This document shows positions 1-11,894 of a DNA stretch of 64,000 bases, piece after piece. The stretch comes from Viscum album. Its lineage: Eukaryota; Streptophyta; Magnoliopsida; Santalales; Viscaceae. The stretch is from the NCBI GenBank assembly GCA_963277665.1, contig OY728121.1, forward strand, positions 961,284,097-961,348,096. The letters run 5' to 3'. Both the position numbers and the translations under genes were made by a program. Each line of letters begins with the position of its first letter. The first letter of the stretch is position 1. The notes below the pieces were generated by a model. That model was not told where the DNA came from and did not search any database. It saw nothing but the letters and a program-made list of their open reading frames with translations.

Positions 1-670
1 ATATAAATTTGAAAAAAACTTACAATATTTATTTTTTTATTTAAATTCAATTTCCACAAGTAACAAATTAATGTATATTGTATTTATGTCAATTGAATTT
101 AGTAAGTTAAAAATATAAAATATTTATCTATATTAATTTTCATAATTATCAAGGATTTATTTCTTTAATAATTACCTTTATCAAATAATTATAGAAAGAT
201 TATTATATATTATAATTTTATAAGAAAATACTAATTAAAATTCCAATTTACATGAAAATATTGATCAATGTGATATAAACACATCCTTCTACACTTGATC
301 CCCTACCTATTAAATGATTTGACATCATGTAACTGGCTAAGAACCAGTCAATAGAAATTAAAACATCTTATGAATAATAATTATAAATATTAAAAATTAT
401 TAAATGAATTTTTAATGAACAATAAATTTATGAAAACATAAAATTTAATTGATTTTCCATTTTAGATGGTTTATAGAATTCAAATGGTATAGAAAAGACC
501 ATGTGTAAAAATTAATATTCTAAAAATCACGTTAATGGTATGGAAAATTAAAATATTTATAAAACATGGAAATTTAGATGCTATGTCTAGGATTGAAGGG
601 TGGGGAGGTTTATGTAGAGGGAAGGAGTAGGGGGTGTCATCAAGGTGAGGGATTAGGGGTTTCAGCCTAT
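1..670. other. AT-rich flanking DNA, no gene seen
   Basis: Strongly AT-rich sequence with no long open frame and no recognisable transposon end or domain. The last three bases (TAT) are the left copy of the CACTA-1 target duplication. It is the pre-insertion host context or part of an older, unrecognised repeat. Confidence 0.6.
668..670. repeat. Target site duplication of CACTA-1, left copy (TAT)
   Basis: TAT directly precedes CACTACTAC at 671. The same triplet follows the right terminus at 25961-25963. Three-base duplications are typical of CACTA insertion. Confidence 0.85.
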
Positions 671-687
671 CACTACTACAAATATGG

Positions 688-966
688 CTTATAATAGCGC
701 TAAAAACCGCCTTTAACAGCGCTAAAACAACGCTGTTAATCTTGGCAAAGATAAAGGGGGGTCCCCTTTATCACTGCTAAGAAAGTGATGATAAATGTAG
801 TCTTTATCAGTGCTATTTTCATCACTGATAAATGTATAATATATCAGCGCTAAAAATGGCGCTGATAAACACTACCTTTATCCGTACTATTTTGAGCGCT
901 AATAAAAAATACCTTTATCAGTGCTCAAAATAGCGCTGATATATTATCCATTTATCAGCGCTAAAG
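688..966. repeat. CACTA-1 left subterminal repeats (AGCGCTAAA / TTATCAG motifs)
   Basis: A block of repeated, partly palindromic motifs: AGCGCTAAA, CAGCGCTAAAA, ATCAGTGCT and GCGCTGATA, in both orientations. Neighbouring copies can pair as hairpins, for example around 845-870 and 905-945. The same motifs recur at 25700-25930. In En/Spm the subterminal repeats are the binding sites of the TNPA protein; that role here is inferred from position. Confidence 0.85.
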
Positions 967-3900
967 TCTAAATATTCTGTGCAAAACCAAAACCTTCATA
1001 AAACCTGGCCATCACTTGCACACATTACAGCACCTACACAGAGCACAAACAACACCTGCACACAGCACAAACAACACCCACACACAAATCATAGAAAAAC
1101 AAAAATGATACATACATTTAATTTAAATCATGAATACAAAACAACACACTAATATATACATTTCAAAAAAAATTAATTTGGTTACAATTACATTTATCCA
1201 ACAAAAAGTTAAAAAAATGATGTTCCATACTTTTTGCATCCATCCGCTCTAAAAAATTGCCGTCCATGGTGGTGGTTTCCGAACAAAGCATTCAAAATGG
1301 GGAAAAAGATTTCACCTACATAATAAAACAAATATTATGTTAGTAATAATATAATGAAATAAAGAATGGGGTTGATAAATGGAATTATACTAGTGATACA
1401 CAAAACATAAAATAACCAATTAACGAAGAGACACAATTAGGTCAATGCCCTTACCTCAACCACAACTGAGTCCAATAAACTATCCTCAGTTCATACCAAC
1501 CACAACTGAGTCCATTATCACATTTATTAATGTCCAACAACATTAAATTACATAATTAGTTAATTTTAACCAAAAATCCAGCATGGTATAATAGGCGCTA
1601 AACTCATCATGTAATCCAACAAAGCCAGAATGTTAAGAAACTAGGTGTGATCCACTCCTGACGCACCCCTAAATCTAGAAAACACTAAATCCCCAATCTA
1701 TATTACTAAATTTATGACAAATTAAGCCTAAATTTTTAAAAACCCATAAATAAATATTCCAAAAATTATAATCTGCATCAAATAATGATTGATTACTAGT
1801 TTATGAAATTTTGAGACGTGCTCTAAGAGTCATATATAAAAGTCCCATGAAGAACAATGATTTATTCATACTATTGTATAATAATTACACATAGAACCCT
1901 AAAAATTTAATGCAAATCTTTGAGCAAGAAGTTAGAGAAGCAACGAAGATGTCGGAGAAGATACCGCATTGATTCGAAATGACGAACAACAGATAATCCA
2001 CTCATGTCTAAGGGAAAGGAAGGAGGGGAATGGGGTTTAGCCACCCCTAAGAACTTGGTGCCCAAACGAAGAAACCTGAGGAGGTTTATACTTTATTAAA
2101 CCATCACCCACATAAAAATAAGTTTTAAATCATGTTACATGAAATGAACCAAGTGGTGACATCACTATATTTTGGTTCTAAACCCTTACTTGAACCCTTT
2201 TCCCCATTCACGACCATTATCACCCTATTAAATGCATTCATGTTGTGAATTACCCTTTCACACTATGAGTAGCCTAATGCTACTAAATTTCAATAGAATG
2301 ACTACCCAAATCATCCTTGATATCCTCCCAAAACCCAATGACATCTCTCTAGCCCTAATACATGTCTGAAACACCTATTAGAACTGGTATATTGTACCCT
2401 GTTTGATGATTTTTTTTTGTTATTATGGAATTACATAATTACCCATTGGAAGTGTACCAATGTATTAATCAGATTTTATATGCTATAACAAGAAGATTCT
2501 TGTGTCCATGTTTTAATTGAGATATCAATGAAAATTTATCTCATTATTATACATACCAACACATCAAATCCGAGCATTAGAGACCTTCAGGTTTTCTTCA
2601 ACTAATTACAGTTCTAACATGGATGTGGGACAGGATTTCTGTGGGATATTAGGTTAGGTTGTCATGTACCCCTTGATGGAAGAATTAAATATGGTTTTTG
2701 ATCAATTGGATGACCAAATAATCTCAATTTATATACATTTTATATGAAAAAAATTATAGGAAAATAAAAATTCAATTTCTAATTGAGATTATATTTTTAC
2801 ATGGATTTAATTATACTATAGTCTTTTATAGGGAACCCAATTTTACATATTGTTTTTGGAGAGTTCCCTACGTGAAAATGGGATTCCATGTATGATTGAG
2901 CATGCCATATGTTTCTGACACTTTCTGCAGGGGCACATTTCCTGGAGCATGTTGACGTTCAATGGAGGTGCATTGTACCACACAATCATTCGTTACAAAG
3001 GTGAGTTACATTCATCACTTATAAAGAGATGTATTCTCCTTTATTAAAATAGGGTGATGGGATGTCGTTCATTTGATCCATGGTTTCCTCCTCAGAATTC
3101 ATTACCTAGTATGAGTCTCCCTTATAGAATAAGACATTGTTCGTGAAACTTGTTCTTGATTCCATATCTTTATGGATGATGGTTAATTACAATGATTATA
3201 TCAGGACATTCCGAAGGGCCATTCCAGGGCATAATACTTTGGTTAGGAAAGTATTCACATTGGGAATCCGTGGAATGTATGTACACTAGAACATTGGTCA
3301 CATGTATTCATCGTCGTCAAAGGGATTCTCAACGAAAAGGAAACCCATGTTTAACTTGTTGAATTCCATGAGTTTAACATCCCACAAGGATAGAGGGTCA
3401 TGATTTAATTTCTTATAGAGATGTAATGGGTGGATCAAAACACTTATAAAGGTGGATCAGGTAGGTACATCTCTAGGAGGGAGCACCTGAAATGTTTACC
3501 TGATAGATGGATCTAAACGCCCAATGAGGTCTGACCCAAGTGTGGTGCATCCAAAAAAGGTAAGGTTTCTCATTTTGAAGACATATTCATATTCCACTAT
3601 GCGAAAAATAGGAGGGAAAATAAGTGAATGTGTACCCCAGTGAGGGGGTCACCATGGTTTATGATTGGCTGGGATTTAACTTCATGGAGGCTTCCTACGT
3701 ACCCTATTTAGAATACAAGGATCAAAACCCATATATTTAAAAGAGGTATGGTGTAGGTATTACCCATGGTTAGCTTCCCTTAACACTAGGAATACTCTTG
3801 GTTGGATGATTATGGGTTTTGTGGGGCTTATCCATTGTCAGATTCCCAGGTTCTTCCAAGAGTAGCAATGGGATGAATGGGACATACGTGCTAAGATGGA

Positions 3901-4681
3901 CCATGTGAATGGCATGATCCTTCTAAAGAGGCACGAGGCACAAAAACATGTGGATCTATATGTAAAAATTATTTATGGTGGCAATGAGGCTCATCAGACT
4001 CCCCATACCTTCCATAAACACCTCAAAACATCATGAGGACCAGATTCTACATGATGGTGCATCACAGGGTTGATTCTTTTGATGATGTACTGGTCGTTTG
4101 AGCTTGGATTTCATCTCAACCAGCCTTTCCCTTAATTGAATTATCCTGGGACACATATTTTGGTTCCAAAATATCCATCAATGATATCGAATATCTCACG
4201 CATCTACCTAGAAATAATTGTGCAAGTCAAACAACAACACATGTGCTCAAATACAAGTTCAAAAAACGAGATACAAAACATTGAAATTTCATAAAAATAA
4301 ACCAAGGGGTACACATGTGCTCAAATACTATCTCAACATGTTTAATCTGATCCCTCTACTTTAATTTTAGCAATATTTATATTTAGGCCCTATATCTAAC
4401 TGAAAATGGTGGATATATACCATATTTTTTGTTTCCATCCATCATTTTTTGGAAAATGGATTCTTTTTATCCTCGGTGGTTTCGTCGTTCACCCCATACG
4501 CACTGCACACCATCATGCCTTACTTCAATATTGATTTGTTCAAAGATCAATAATATGAATCCGGGGATAGAAAACATTGAGTAATAAATTAAGATTTCAA
4601 TACATCGGAGCATTCTCAATTCACTAAAGAAGGTTGGAGGATAATCAATGATCATATATAGATAAAATAAGCAGTAGGAAT
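967..4681. other. Non-coding left arm of CACTA-1
   Basis: About 3.7 kb between the subterminal repeats and the last recognisable codon of the protease gene. It has no long open frame and no domain I recognise. A-rich stretches occur near 1100-1200. Parts around 2930-4100 are less AT-rich than the surroundings and could be a decayed captured fragment, but no reading frame survives to say so. It most likely holds the 3' untranslated part of the second CACTA gene plus filler DNA. Confidence 0.4.
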
Positions 4682-6240
4682 TCACCTGTATCCTATTTGT
4701 GTCCAATATTCCATCAGGTATGTTTCCCATTCATTTCTAAACACATCTATATCATCTTCTGAATATGAGTTTTTTCGACAGTCATGGTAGTACTGAAAAA
4801 ATATAAATACACAAAGGACTAATAAATTTTTTAAATGAACTCATAATTATTTTCGAAAATACCTCATCAGTGATGCTAGTTTGTTGATGAAATACGATCT
4901 ATTTCATAAATTTAGAAACATAATAACCACATTCCTGTCCATTTGTTTGTTTTGGAAACTGCAGAAACATCGACAACAATAAGTAATTTGTTTTGATATG
5001 TGTTTGGATAGTGCAATGTTATTATATATACCCAGATACTTTTCCAGTTTTAGATCATGTAGGCTTTCTCATCCTTATGCCCTGGATTCATTTAATGCAT
5101 TAGACGATATTGATGCACCACCCTATCATAATAGAATCCTCTTTAAAAGATAACATAAATTATATAACTAGATGTTTAGTTTTAAAATGTTGGATCTATT
5201 GTATTAAAAATTAGCAAACGCCATCATGCATGGTCGGTTTGTTGGATATCCATGCGTTGAATCCAGAAAATAAATCTTTGGAGTATCCAAATTGACTGCA
5301 ATCAGCATCCAATGCTCCCTAAAAATACAAAAAGGATTAAGTAAAGAAATAAATGAAAATATAGTTGATATTATTAAATTGTAGAGTTTTACCCCTGCAT
5401 CATTGGTATTAAAAAGAGTTTATCATCCGTAATTTTTTTTTCAAACGATTTGAGCAGGGATGACATTATTACAGCCTCTTTATCAGAATCTATTTCGTCT
5501 TTTTAAGAGGTGGTGTGAGGGCCAACGAGTCCAAATTTTTGTTTATGGGGAAATCCCTTCAATATTTTTTCATATATACGTCTGTGAAAAATATAAAATG
5601 TATTTAGTCATAATTATCAGAGTATATCAGCTTTTGTAAAATAAAATCATGAAAACTTACCTCATGTATACATTTAAAACTGAGGGGCCTAGCCATTCAT
5701 ACTTGAGGAGTTTATTTACATTTTCTGCACTAATAAAATCTGATGTTTCCTCTCCATATATATCTCTTTCGAAATAAACTATGTTAGTATTTCCGTATTT
5801 CAAATTTGTATCCACATGAGCCTGCAATGATATTAACTGTGGATATAGAACGGGCGGGGTGAAGGTTCTCTCAGCAGACCGTTTCAATAGGTTGGTTGAT
5901 CCTTAAGATAGTTTTGAGCTGATATTTCGTTTCACCCTAAAGTCTTTTCCATTCTGTAATAACATTAATCGGTTCAGACCTTTTTTCATTAAATGTTAAA
6001 GATCCATCTTGGAAAATAAATTTGAAATGGATACCTTTTTGTCGACATGTTTTTTTACAAGAACTGTCGGTCATGCGATGAATGTTCCAACAGCTTGTTC
6101 AACCATATGAATGTCGTCATCATCATTTGGAATAGATAGCTCAGCACTCGGCTCATTAGCTACTTTAATTGACACTCAAAGATGATCTTTGGGAAGTTGT
6201 CTGTTGTGTAGCATGTCGTTTTGCGTATTGAACATCGTAG
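4682..6240 (-). pseudogene. Ulp1-like C48 cysteine-protease domain carried by CACTA-1
   Basis: Minus-strand exons show the signature of the Ulp1/SENP family, which removes SUMO-type modifiers. The upstream part (5887-5657) reads like the entry to the domain and ends ...SVLNVYMR. An exon starting near 5320 behind a TTTTTAG acceptor encodes EHWMLIAVNLD followed by YFLDSTHG, giving the catalytic His (codon at 5312-5314) and Asp (5261-5263). A further exon encodes FPKQTNGQECGYYV, giving the oxyanion Gln and catalytic Cys (4929-4931). The last exon ends with a TGA at 4682-4684. Stops and a broken frame between pieces mark it as a pseudogene, though all catalytic positions persist. Plant CACTA and Mutator-like elements are known to carry such domains. 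It lies directly downstream of the Transposase_24-like exons on the same strand and may be the C-terminal part of that gene. Confidence 0.78.
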
Positions 6241-6376
6241 CTCTCACTAGAAGGCAATAGCTGGGAATTGATAAATATAAATCACAGTCATTTTCACCCT
6301 ATGGAATATTAGTACAGGAAAGGTATCGGTGTATATGTAAATCGCATTTCACAGAAACAATTATTAAAACATTGAT

Positions 6377-8005
6377 TACCTCTTCTAAGTCAGGTTTTTT
6401 AGGGGAATGGCTCGCCTCAAAGCTGGTGGGGGGTGGGGCGGGATCGTTATGCACAGATTGTTGTTGAGTTGTTTCTTCTCTTTTCCTCTCCCCCATCATT
6501 TTTGATATCATTTCTCTCTGGTATTGTAATTTTTCTTTAAAAATAAATAATTTTTCTTGAATCTTTTCCATTTTTTCATTTTGATCATCCGCTTGTTTTT
6601 GTTTTTGAAAATATGTTCGGGGTGTCACCCCAAAATCCACACCTCTGACGCGGCTATACTGTTCTGGCTGCTTCAAGGCTGCTGAAAGTATGTCTGCATC
6701 TGGTGTGATTTTTATTCATTCTTGTGACTATGTCAGATATAAAATATAGAAAAATAAGTAGTTATTGTAATGTAATAGCAATTTAAAGAAAATAAAATTT
6801 ATATTATGTCATACTTACACATTTTTCCCACACTTTTTGTGTGTTTTCATCTATTAGTATCCCCTATTTATTTACATGAGCCTCCTTCCATAGCACATGG
6901 TGTGGGATGGATATGGATTTCAATTTCGATTCATCAAGCTGCATATAAACAGAGAAACATGGTTATGGTGTTCTTTTATGTCACATGATAGTAGTAGGGT
7001 ATATTTAAAAGGCGTACCAATTTTTTCTCAAGTTTAGCATACCTGATCCTTTCTTTAAGGTAAGGGTACGCTGGTTCTACTACGCATTTTTTATTTTCAG
7101 CACTCAGTAGCTATTTCATAAATAAAAAACCGTCAATCAGAGTGACGAATACAAGCAAACATCAAACAACGTATTACCCCATACAATGTACTTGAAAAGT
7201 CTTCTCCCCACGATGGTTGATAAACACATCCCAAGATCCTTGGGATATCAAGTGTGCATATAGAGGAGGTGGGTGGGGCATGAATTTCCCTTCGGCATCT
7301 TTAAGATGATATTTCGTTAAAATTGTGCAGAAACCTCTATGAATCCTTCCTGCAACTCTCAATACATATTCCTTGTGTGAGGAATCTACTATAAATACAC
7401 TCTGCAATGTATGATGAAGATTAAGTCAATGTTTTGGTATTTTATTTTATTTTAATAAATTAAAAAAAATGATATCATAATGTTACCGTAATCTCTTCAC
7501 ACATTGGTGTCTTCAGCCCGGTGACAACATGGTGCCACGACTGTACATCAATCGGCACGCGTTACCGAGGGACGATTGTAATGTAGATACAAAAGATGGC
7601 TCTGTTGGGGTTAACATGTTGGCCTCGCTTATTCCATCTAACCTCAAATTTGATGCCTTTTTCTTTTTTCCTTAAGTATTTTGGCTAACATTGTCAAACT
7701 ACGACGCTCTTGTTTTTTTGCGCTTTCAGGGTTTCATTTCCTACCATTTCCTTATAAGTAGAATCAATATCTTCCCTCGGAGCGCTAGCATAGGAAATGG
7801 GACCAGCAGCAACAGGTTGAGAAACCTGTTGTACCTTAGCACTGGGACCAGCAACAACAGGTTGAGAAACCTATTGTTGCTCTGCACTGGGACCACCAGC
7901 ATCTGGTTGGGAAACTTGTTGTTGCTCTGTAGTGGGACCACCAGCTGCTGGTTGAGAGACTTTTTGTGCCTTGGGATTGGGTGCATCAGCAGGTGCAGAA
8001 GTCAT
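6377..8005 (-). pseudogene. Transposase_24-like second gene of CACTA-1 (TNPA-type)
   Basis: A multi-exon minus-strand gene with a probable start at 8005 (MTSAPADAPNPK...). The N-terminus holds four imperfect repeats of about 15-18 residues (VSQPxAGGPSAEQQQ type, 7800-7970); one carries a TAG in place of CAG. The next pieces match the plant En/Spm Transposase_24 pattern: VPIDVQSWHHV near 7520, then 7407-7174 with YVLRVAGRIHRGF and PHPPPLYAHLISQGSW, then the HVLWKEA and VWEKC segment near 6830-6930, and finally 6676-6377 with RVRGVDFGVTPRTYF and a Glu/Lys-rich coiled-coil-like stretch. GT/AG-type junctions are visible between pieces. In-frame stops make it a pseudogene. Its expected role is DNA binding at the subterminal repeats. 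It probably continues into the Ulp1-like domain downstream. Confidence 0.75.
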
Positions 8006-8109
8006 TATATTCAGAAGTGGTTTAATATTTAATTTAGATTACATAAAAACAGCAGTGAACAGATAATAACATAACGTAACACAATGTATGTTACAATAAA
8101 CAAATAACC

Positions 8110-9280
8110 TGATTATTGTACTCTCTTTTTTTTTCTTTAAAGGCTGAAGAGATTTGACTCATCTATAGACTATTTAAATCCCTTCATTGTGGTCTCCTCT
8201 GACATACAAAACGTCGTCTACATTGGGACCACTGTGAAATGATTGTGATGTTCCTATAAAAGGGTTAACCTCTATTGAACTTTCAACTGACCCTTCAGTT
8301 GTTTTTGTCGATAACAGAACAATTGACCAATTTCAGTTTGCGGGATCTGGAACATAAAATACTTGTACTGGCTGTGATGCCATTATAAATGGCTTGTCTT
8401 TCTCCCCTTCCATACTGAAATCAACTTTCACAAATCCTCATTCATCTATTTTAACATCACTCTAATTATCAACCCACTTGCATTGAAAATTCGGCACTTT
8501 GAATTTTGTATAATCCAACTCCCATATTCGTTTGATGATGCCAAAGTATGACATATTCACATAAATTGGACTTTTTCCCTTAGCACTGGAAACATGCATC
8601 GCCTTAGCCACAAGTGTAACCCCACTATTCTTCATGGTACTGTCTTCATCATTTTCATTAGTATAGAATGTATAACCATTAACTGCATAAGCATTCTAAG
8701 ATAATACATACAAACTTGCTCCTCCAGCTATCAATTGAAGACTTTCTAAAATTGAGTCTATATTTTAATCTAACTGGTTAAAAATATAGTCTCGAAACCA
8801 TCCTATAAACTGTCGATTATGTGTATCTGATATCCATTTTTCAGCACTAGAAGGATTCGAACGACTAAGAATTTTTTTGTCGGTTTGAACATATGGGTCA
8901 ACGTCGAAACTGTTACGCAAAACGTAAAGGTGGGCCTGCTCCCAATCTGTAATATTGATTGTGACATCGTCTCTTCCAGAAATTCCTTCACCCTCAAGCC
9001 ATTCAGTGTGACGAGATTTCGAAAGGCCAACGATTTCCACACCAGACAGGTATTCGGTACAAAATTCAACAGCTTCCTCAACAATATATTACTCCACAAT
9101 ACAACCCTTTGGCCAACTTTGGTTTTTGACATACCCTTTCAAAATCTTCATATATCATTCAATGGGGTACATCCATCTATAATGTACAGGACCACATAGT
9201 CTAATCTCTCTCACCAAATGAACTGTCAAATGAACCTTCATATCAAAAAATGTCAGCGGGAAGAACATTTCCAATTCGCA
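8110..9280 (-). pseudogene. CACTA-1 transposase, 3' part: DUF4218 C-terminus and DUF4216
   Basis: This continues the transposase exon cut by the LTR element at 9286. From 9280 downward the minus strand reads LEMFFPLTFFDM, LTVHLVREI and RWMYPIE, then EFCTEYLSGVEIVGLSKSR, the usual order in the DUF4218 half of plant TNP2-type transposases. One stop falls in this exon (after RWMYPIE). A spacer segment follows (9040-8765), then a DUF4216-like part (about 8700-8290) with NAYAVNGYTFYT, SYFGIIKRIWELDY, FKVPNFQCKWV and VQVFYVPDP. The end near 8113 has LKKKRE and a possible GT donor. Several stop codons are present. Together with 20745-21132 and 21133-22838 it forms a single interrupted gene. Confidence 0.82.
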
Positions 9281-9285
9281 TAATA
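9281..9285. repeat. Target site duplication of long-LTR element, left (TAATA)
   Basis: TAATA directly precedes TGTAACACC at 9286 and is repeated at 20740-20744 after the right LTR. Confidence 0.88.
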
Positions 9286-10912
9286 TGTAACACCCCAGGT
9301 AAATAAAGAATATGACATTTTCATATTTATCCATATTTGTGAATAAAATATTAATATGACTTTAAAGGGGACGCTATGCTCGATGGCGTACCCAACACGC
9401 AACAACGAGTTTCTTGGGAATCTTACGTTGCACTCTAATAATAAAATAATATTATTTTAAATGGTAGTTAACATGTAGCCGTTGTAATGGCGGTAATGGA
9501 TAGAAATAACTAAAATATTATTATATATGTTTTTAAATGTTTTTACATTTATCCAATAAAGGATAGAGGCTTAAAATACGGAAAGAATTCAATTTTAGGC
9601 ATATATGCCCTAGTTTTCACTAAAGGTTCACTTATCGCCTTTTGATGGTGAACCGTCATTAAATATAGTTTTGTTCACTCTTATACATTCTATTGGACCA
9701 AATAGAACTCTTCTTAAGAATTGGGACATCAAAATTTACTTTGTGTAAATTTTTGGTACCTTTCCGATAAAGTTCGTTTTTTAATGAATAGTGTAAAATG
9801 TTGTTTTTTAATTCAAAACCTCTTTTTAATATAATTTATTTATATGATTAGATTATCTTTTTAATTGGTTTTAAAGTGAAATTAGAAAATATTTTTACCA
9901 TTAAATCCAATAGTGGTCGTTGGAATTAATTTCACTTTGAAATCGGACTTAAACTAGTGTCAATCTTTTGATACTTATTGTTTCATAAAAACACGCTATT
10001 TGCTCTGACAGCGGGAATTAATTATTAAATTAATTAATGTGACTTATATATTTTTAATTTTGTAAAATAGACTTCATTTTTGAATTCATAATATCAAATA
10101 TAGCTCAGGGTCAATTTTTGGTAATTTTCTGAAAAACTTCAATTTTTGATGAATAGTGAAACCACTAAGTGGTACTTAAAAAAATTGATTTTCCGTTTAA
10201 ATGAAATTTTGCCACCTTTGTGTTTTGAATTTAAAAAATCAGACATACATGGTTTTCATTAAGAAGTAAAATGTGGTTCAACGGGATAATAATAATTTTT
10301 TGGTGAATAGTAACTTATTAAGTTTTTAATCGCGATTAGTGGTAATTAGTGTAGTTTAAGGTAAAAATAATGCTTTAATAAAATGAGATGAGCTTGACAC
10401 ATGTCCTACCTTCATTGGTTGTGTCATGACCGACCAAGAAAAGCCATGGGTCAACTTGGGGACCCCATGGAGCCACTTTAGTTGGAAAATGACATAAATA
10501 CCTTTTATTTAATGTTAATGTAAAAAATGGCACAAACATGATATGTTTTACTAAAACAATTTTTAAATGGGGTAATACAAGTTAGAGTTTTGATTATAAA
10601 TAGTCATTGGAAAGCTAAAAAGATTTCCTACATCATAGTAGTTTTTTTATAATTTTTAGACGTTAAATAAATTAAATTATTTATGACATAATATTGATGC
10701 AGCGATGACATCATTATTTGACGATTTAAATAAAATGGAAAGATAATGTAAAATATATGAACTACACATGTCCAAAACTTATTGGATGTGTGGATTTAGA
10801 ACCCTTATCACCTTATCCACGAATTATATCAATGTGGGACCTTTTAAAACCGAAACACATTTTCAAATAAAGTAATATTTCTTACTTTCCAAAAGTGCCC
10901 CTCCTCTCCTCT

Positions 10913-10919
10913 TATAAAA
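10913..10919 (+). promoter_or_regulatory. LTR TATA box (5' LTR of long-LTR element)
   Basis: TATAAAA in a GC-richer, CT-rich context, about 1.6 kb into the LTR, and conserved in the other LTR at 17475-17481. Transcription would start about 30 bases downstream. This is inferred from motif and position. Confidence 0.55.
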
Positions 10920-11621
10920 GGCCCCCACCTCTACCTCATTTCACACACTCCTCAAGCCATTGGCTCGGCCAAAACCTGCCCATTTACTCTCTCCACATCC
11001 CTCTCCTCATCCTAGAGGATCCCCTTTGGGCAGAATCTTTTCAAAGGAAGCCTTTAGGATCAAATCAAGAGGAGTTACACTTTTAAAGGTAATTCATTCT
11101 CTCATGTTCATTTGTTTTATTTTGCTTCTCCAACCCCCTAAAATCTTTTTATTTACTTATTTTGTAACAAAACCAGTATCTTCAATATACTAGGATTTTG
11201 TTATAAGATTTATTCGAGCTACACTCACACACAACTACATCAAATGGTTAAAGAACATACGGTTTCCGTGGATGGAGAAATTCTGCCTCCCGAAACGATG
11301 ATTGTTCAATACTCATTTAACACCTTCAAAGGTGGCCATTATGATGCCAATATTTTTATATATGATATATAATATGTTTATGTTTTACTTATGCTTCTGT
11401 ATTTTTCATTTGTGTCTTACCTTTATGGCTTCCATTATGGGTATACGCGATATCTTCATTTTAGGAAGTGCGGACTACCACCCCCTCAAAGTGATGTGAT
11501 TCGTTAATGCCATACGTGGGACGTATAAAGGATGGATTTAATGTTATTATATATGATGTTATACTGGAATTATTATATACCTCTATATCATTATAATTTC
11601 ATTCAATTAAAGTATGAGATT

Positions 11622-11686
11622 GAAATGAAAGTAGCGTTCATGCGTACGTACGGCTTACTGTCTCCATGAACGGTGCATTTCATTTC
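11622..11686. repeat. 65-bp hairpin repeat, copy 1
   Basis: The outer arms GAAATGAAA and TTTCATTTC pair, as do the inner arms CGTTCATG and CATGAACG. The loop contains the palindrome GTACGTAC. A second copy lies at 11830-11894, and both recur in the other LTR. Confidence 0.8.
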
Positions 11687-11829
11687 TTATCCCCAAATGT
11701 AATGTACTATTATAAGTACATGTATATAATGGATATATATGATGAATTATACATATAAATGATGAATATAATTCTGTAATTAAAATATACATACCTCCCA
11801 TTTAGTTTTAATTCCATTAATATGACAAA

Positions 11830-11894
11830 GAAATGAAAGTAGCGTTCATGCGTACGTACGGCTTACCGTCTCCATGAACGGTGCATTTCATTTC
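11830..11894. repeat. 65-bp hairpin repeat, copy 2
   Basis: Same nested arms and GTACGTAC loop as 11622-11686, about 200 bases downstream. The related sequence between the two copies suggests a segmental duplication within the LTR. Confidence 0.8.
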
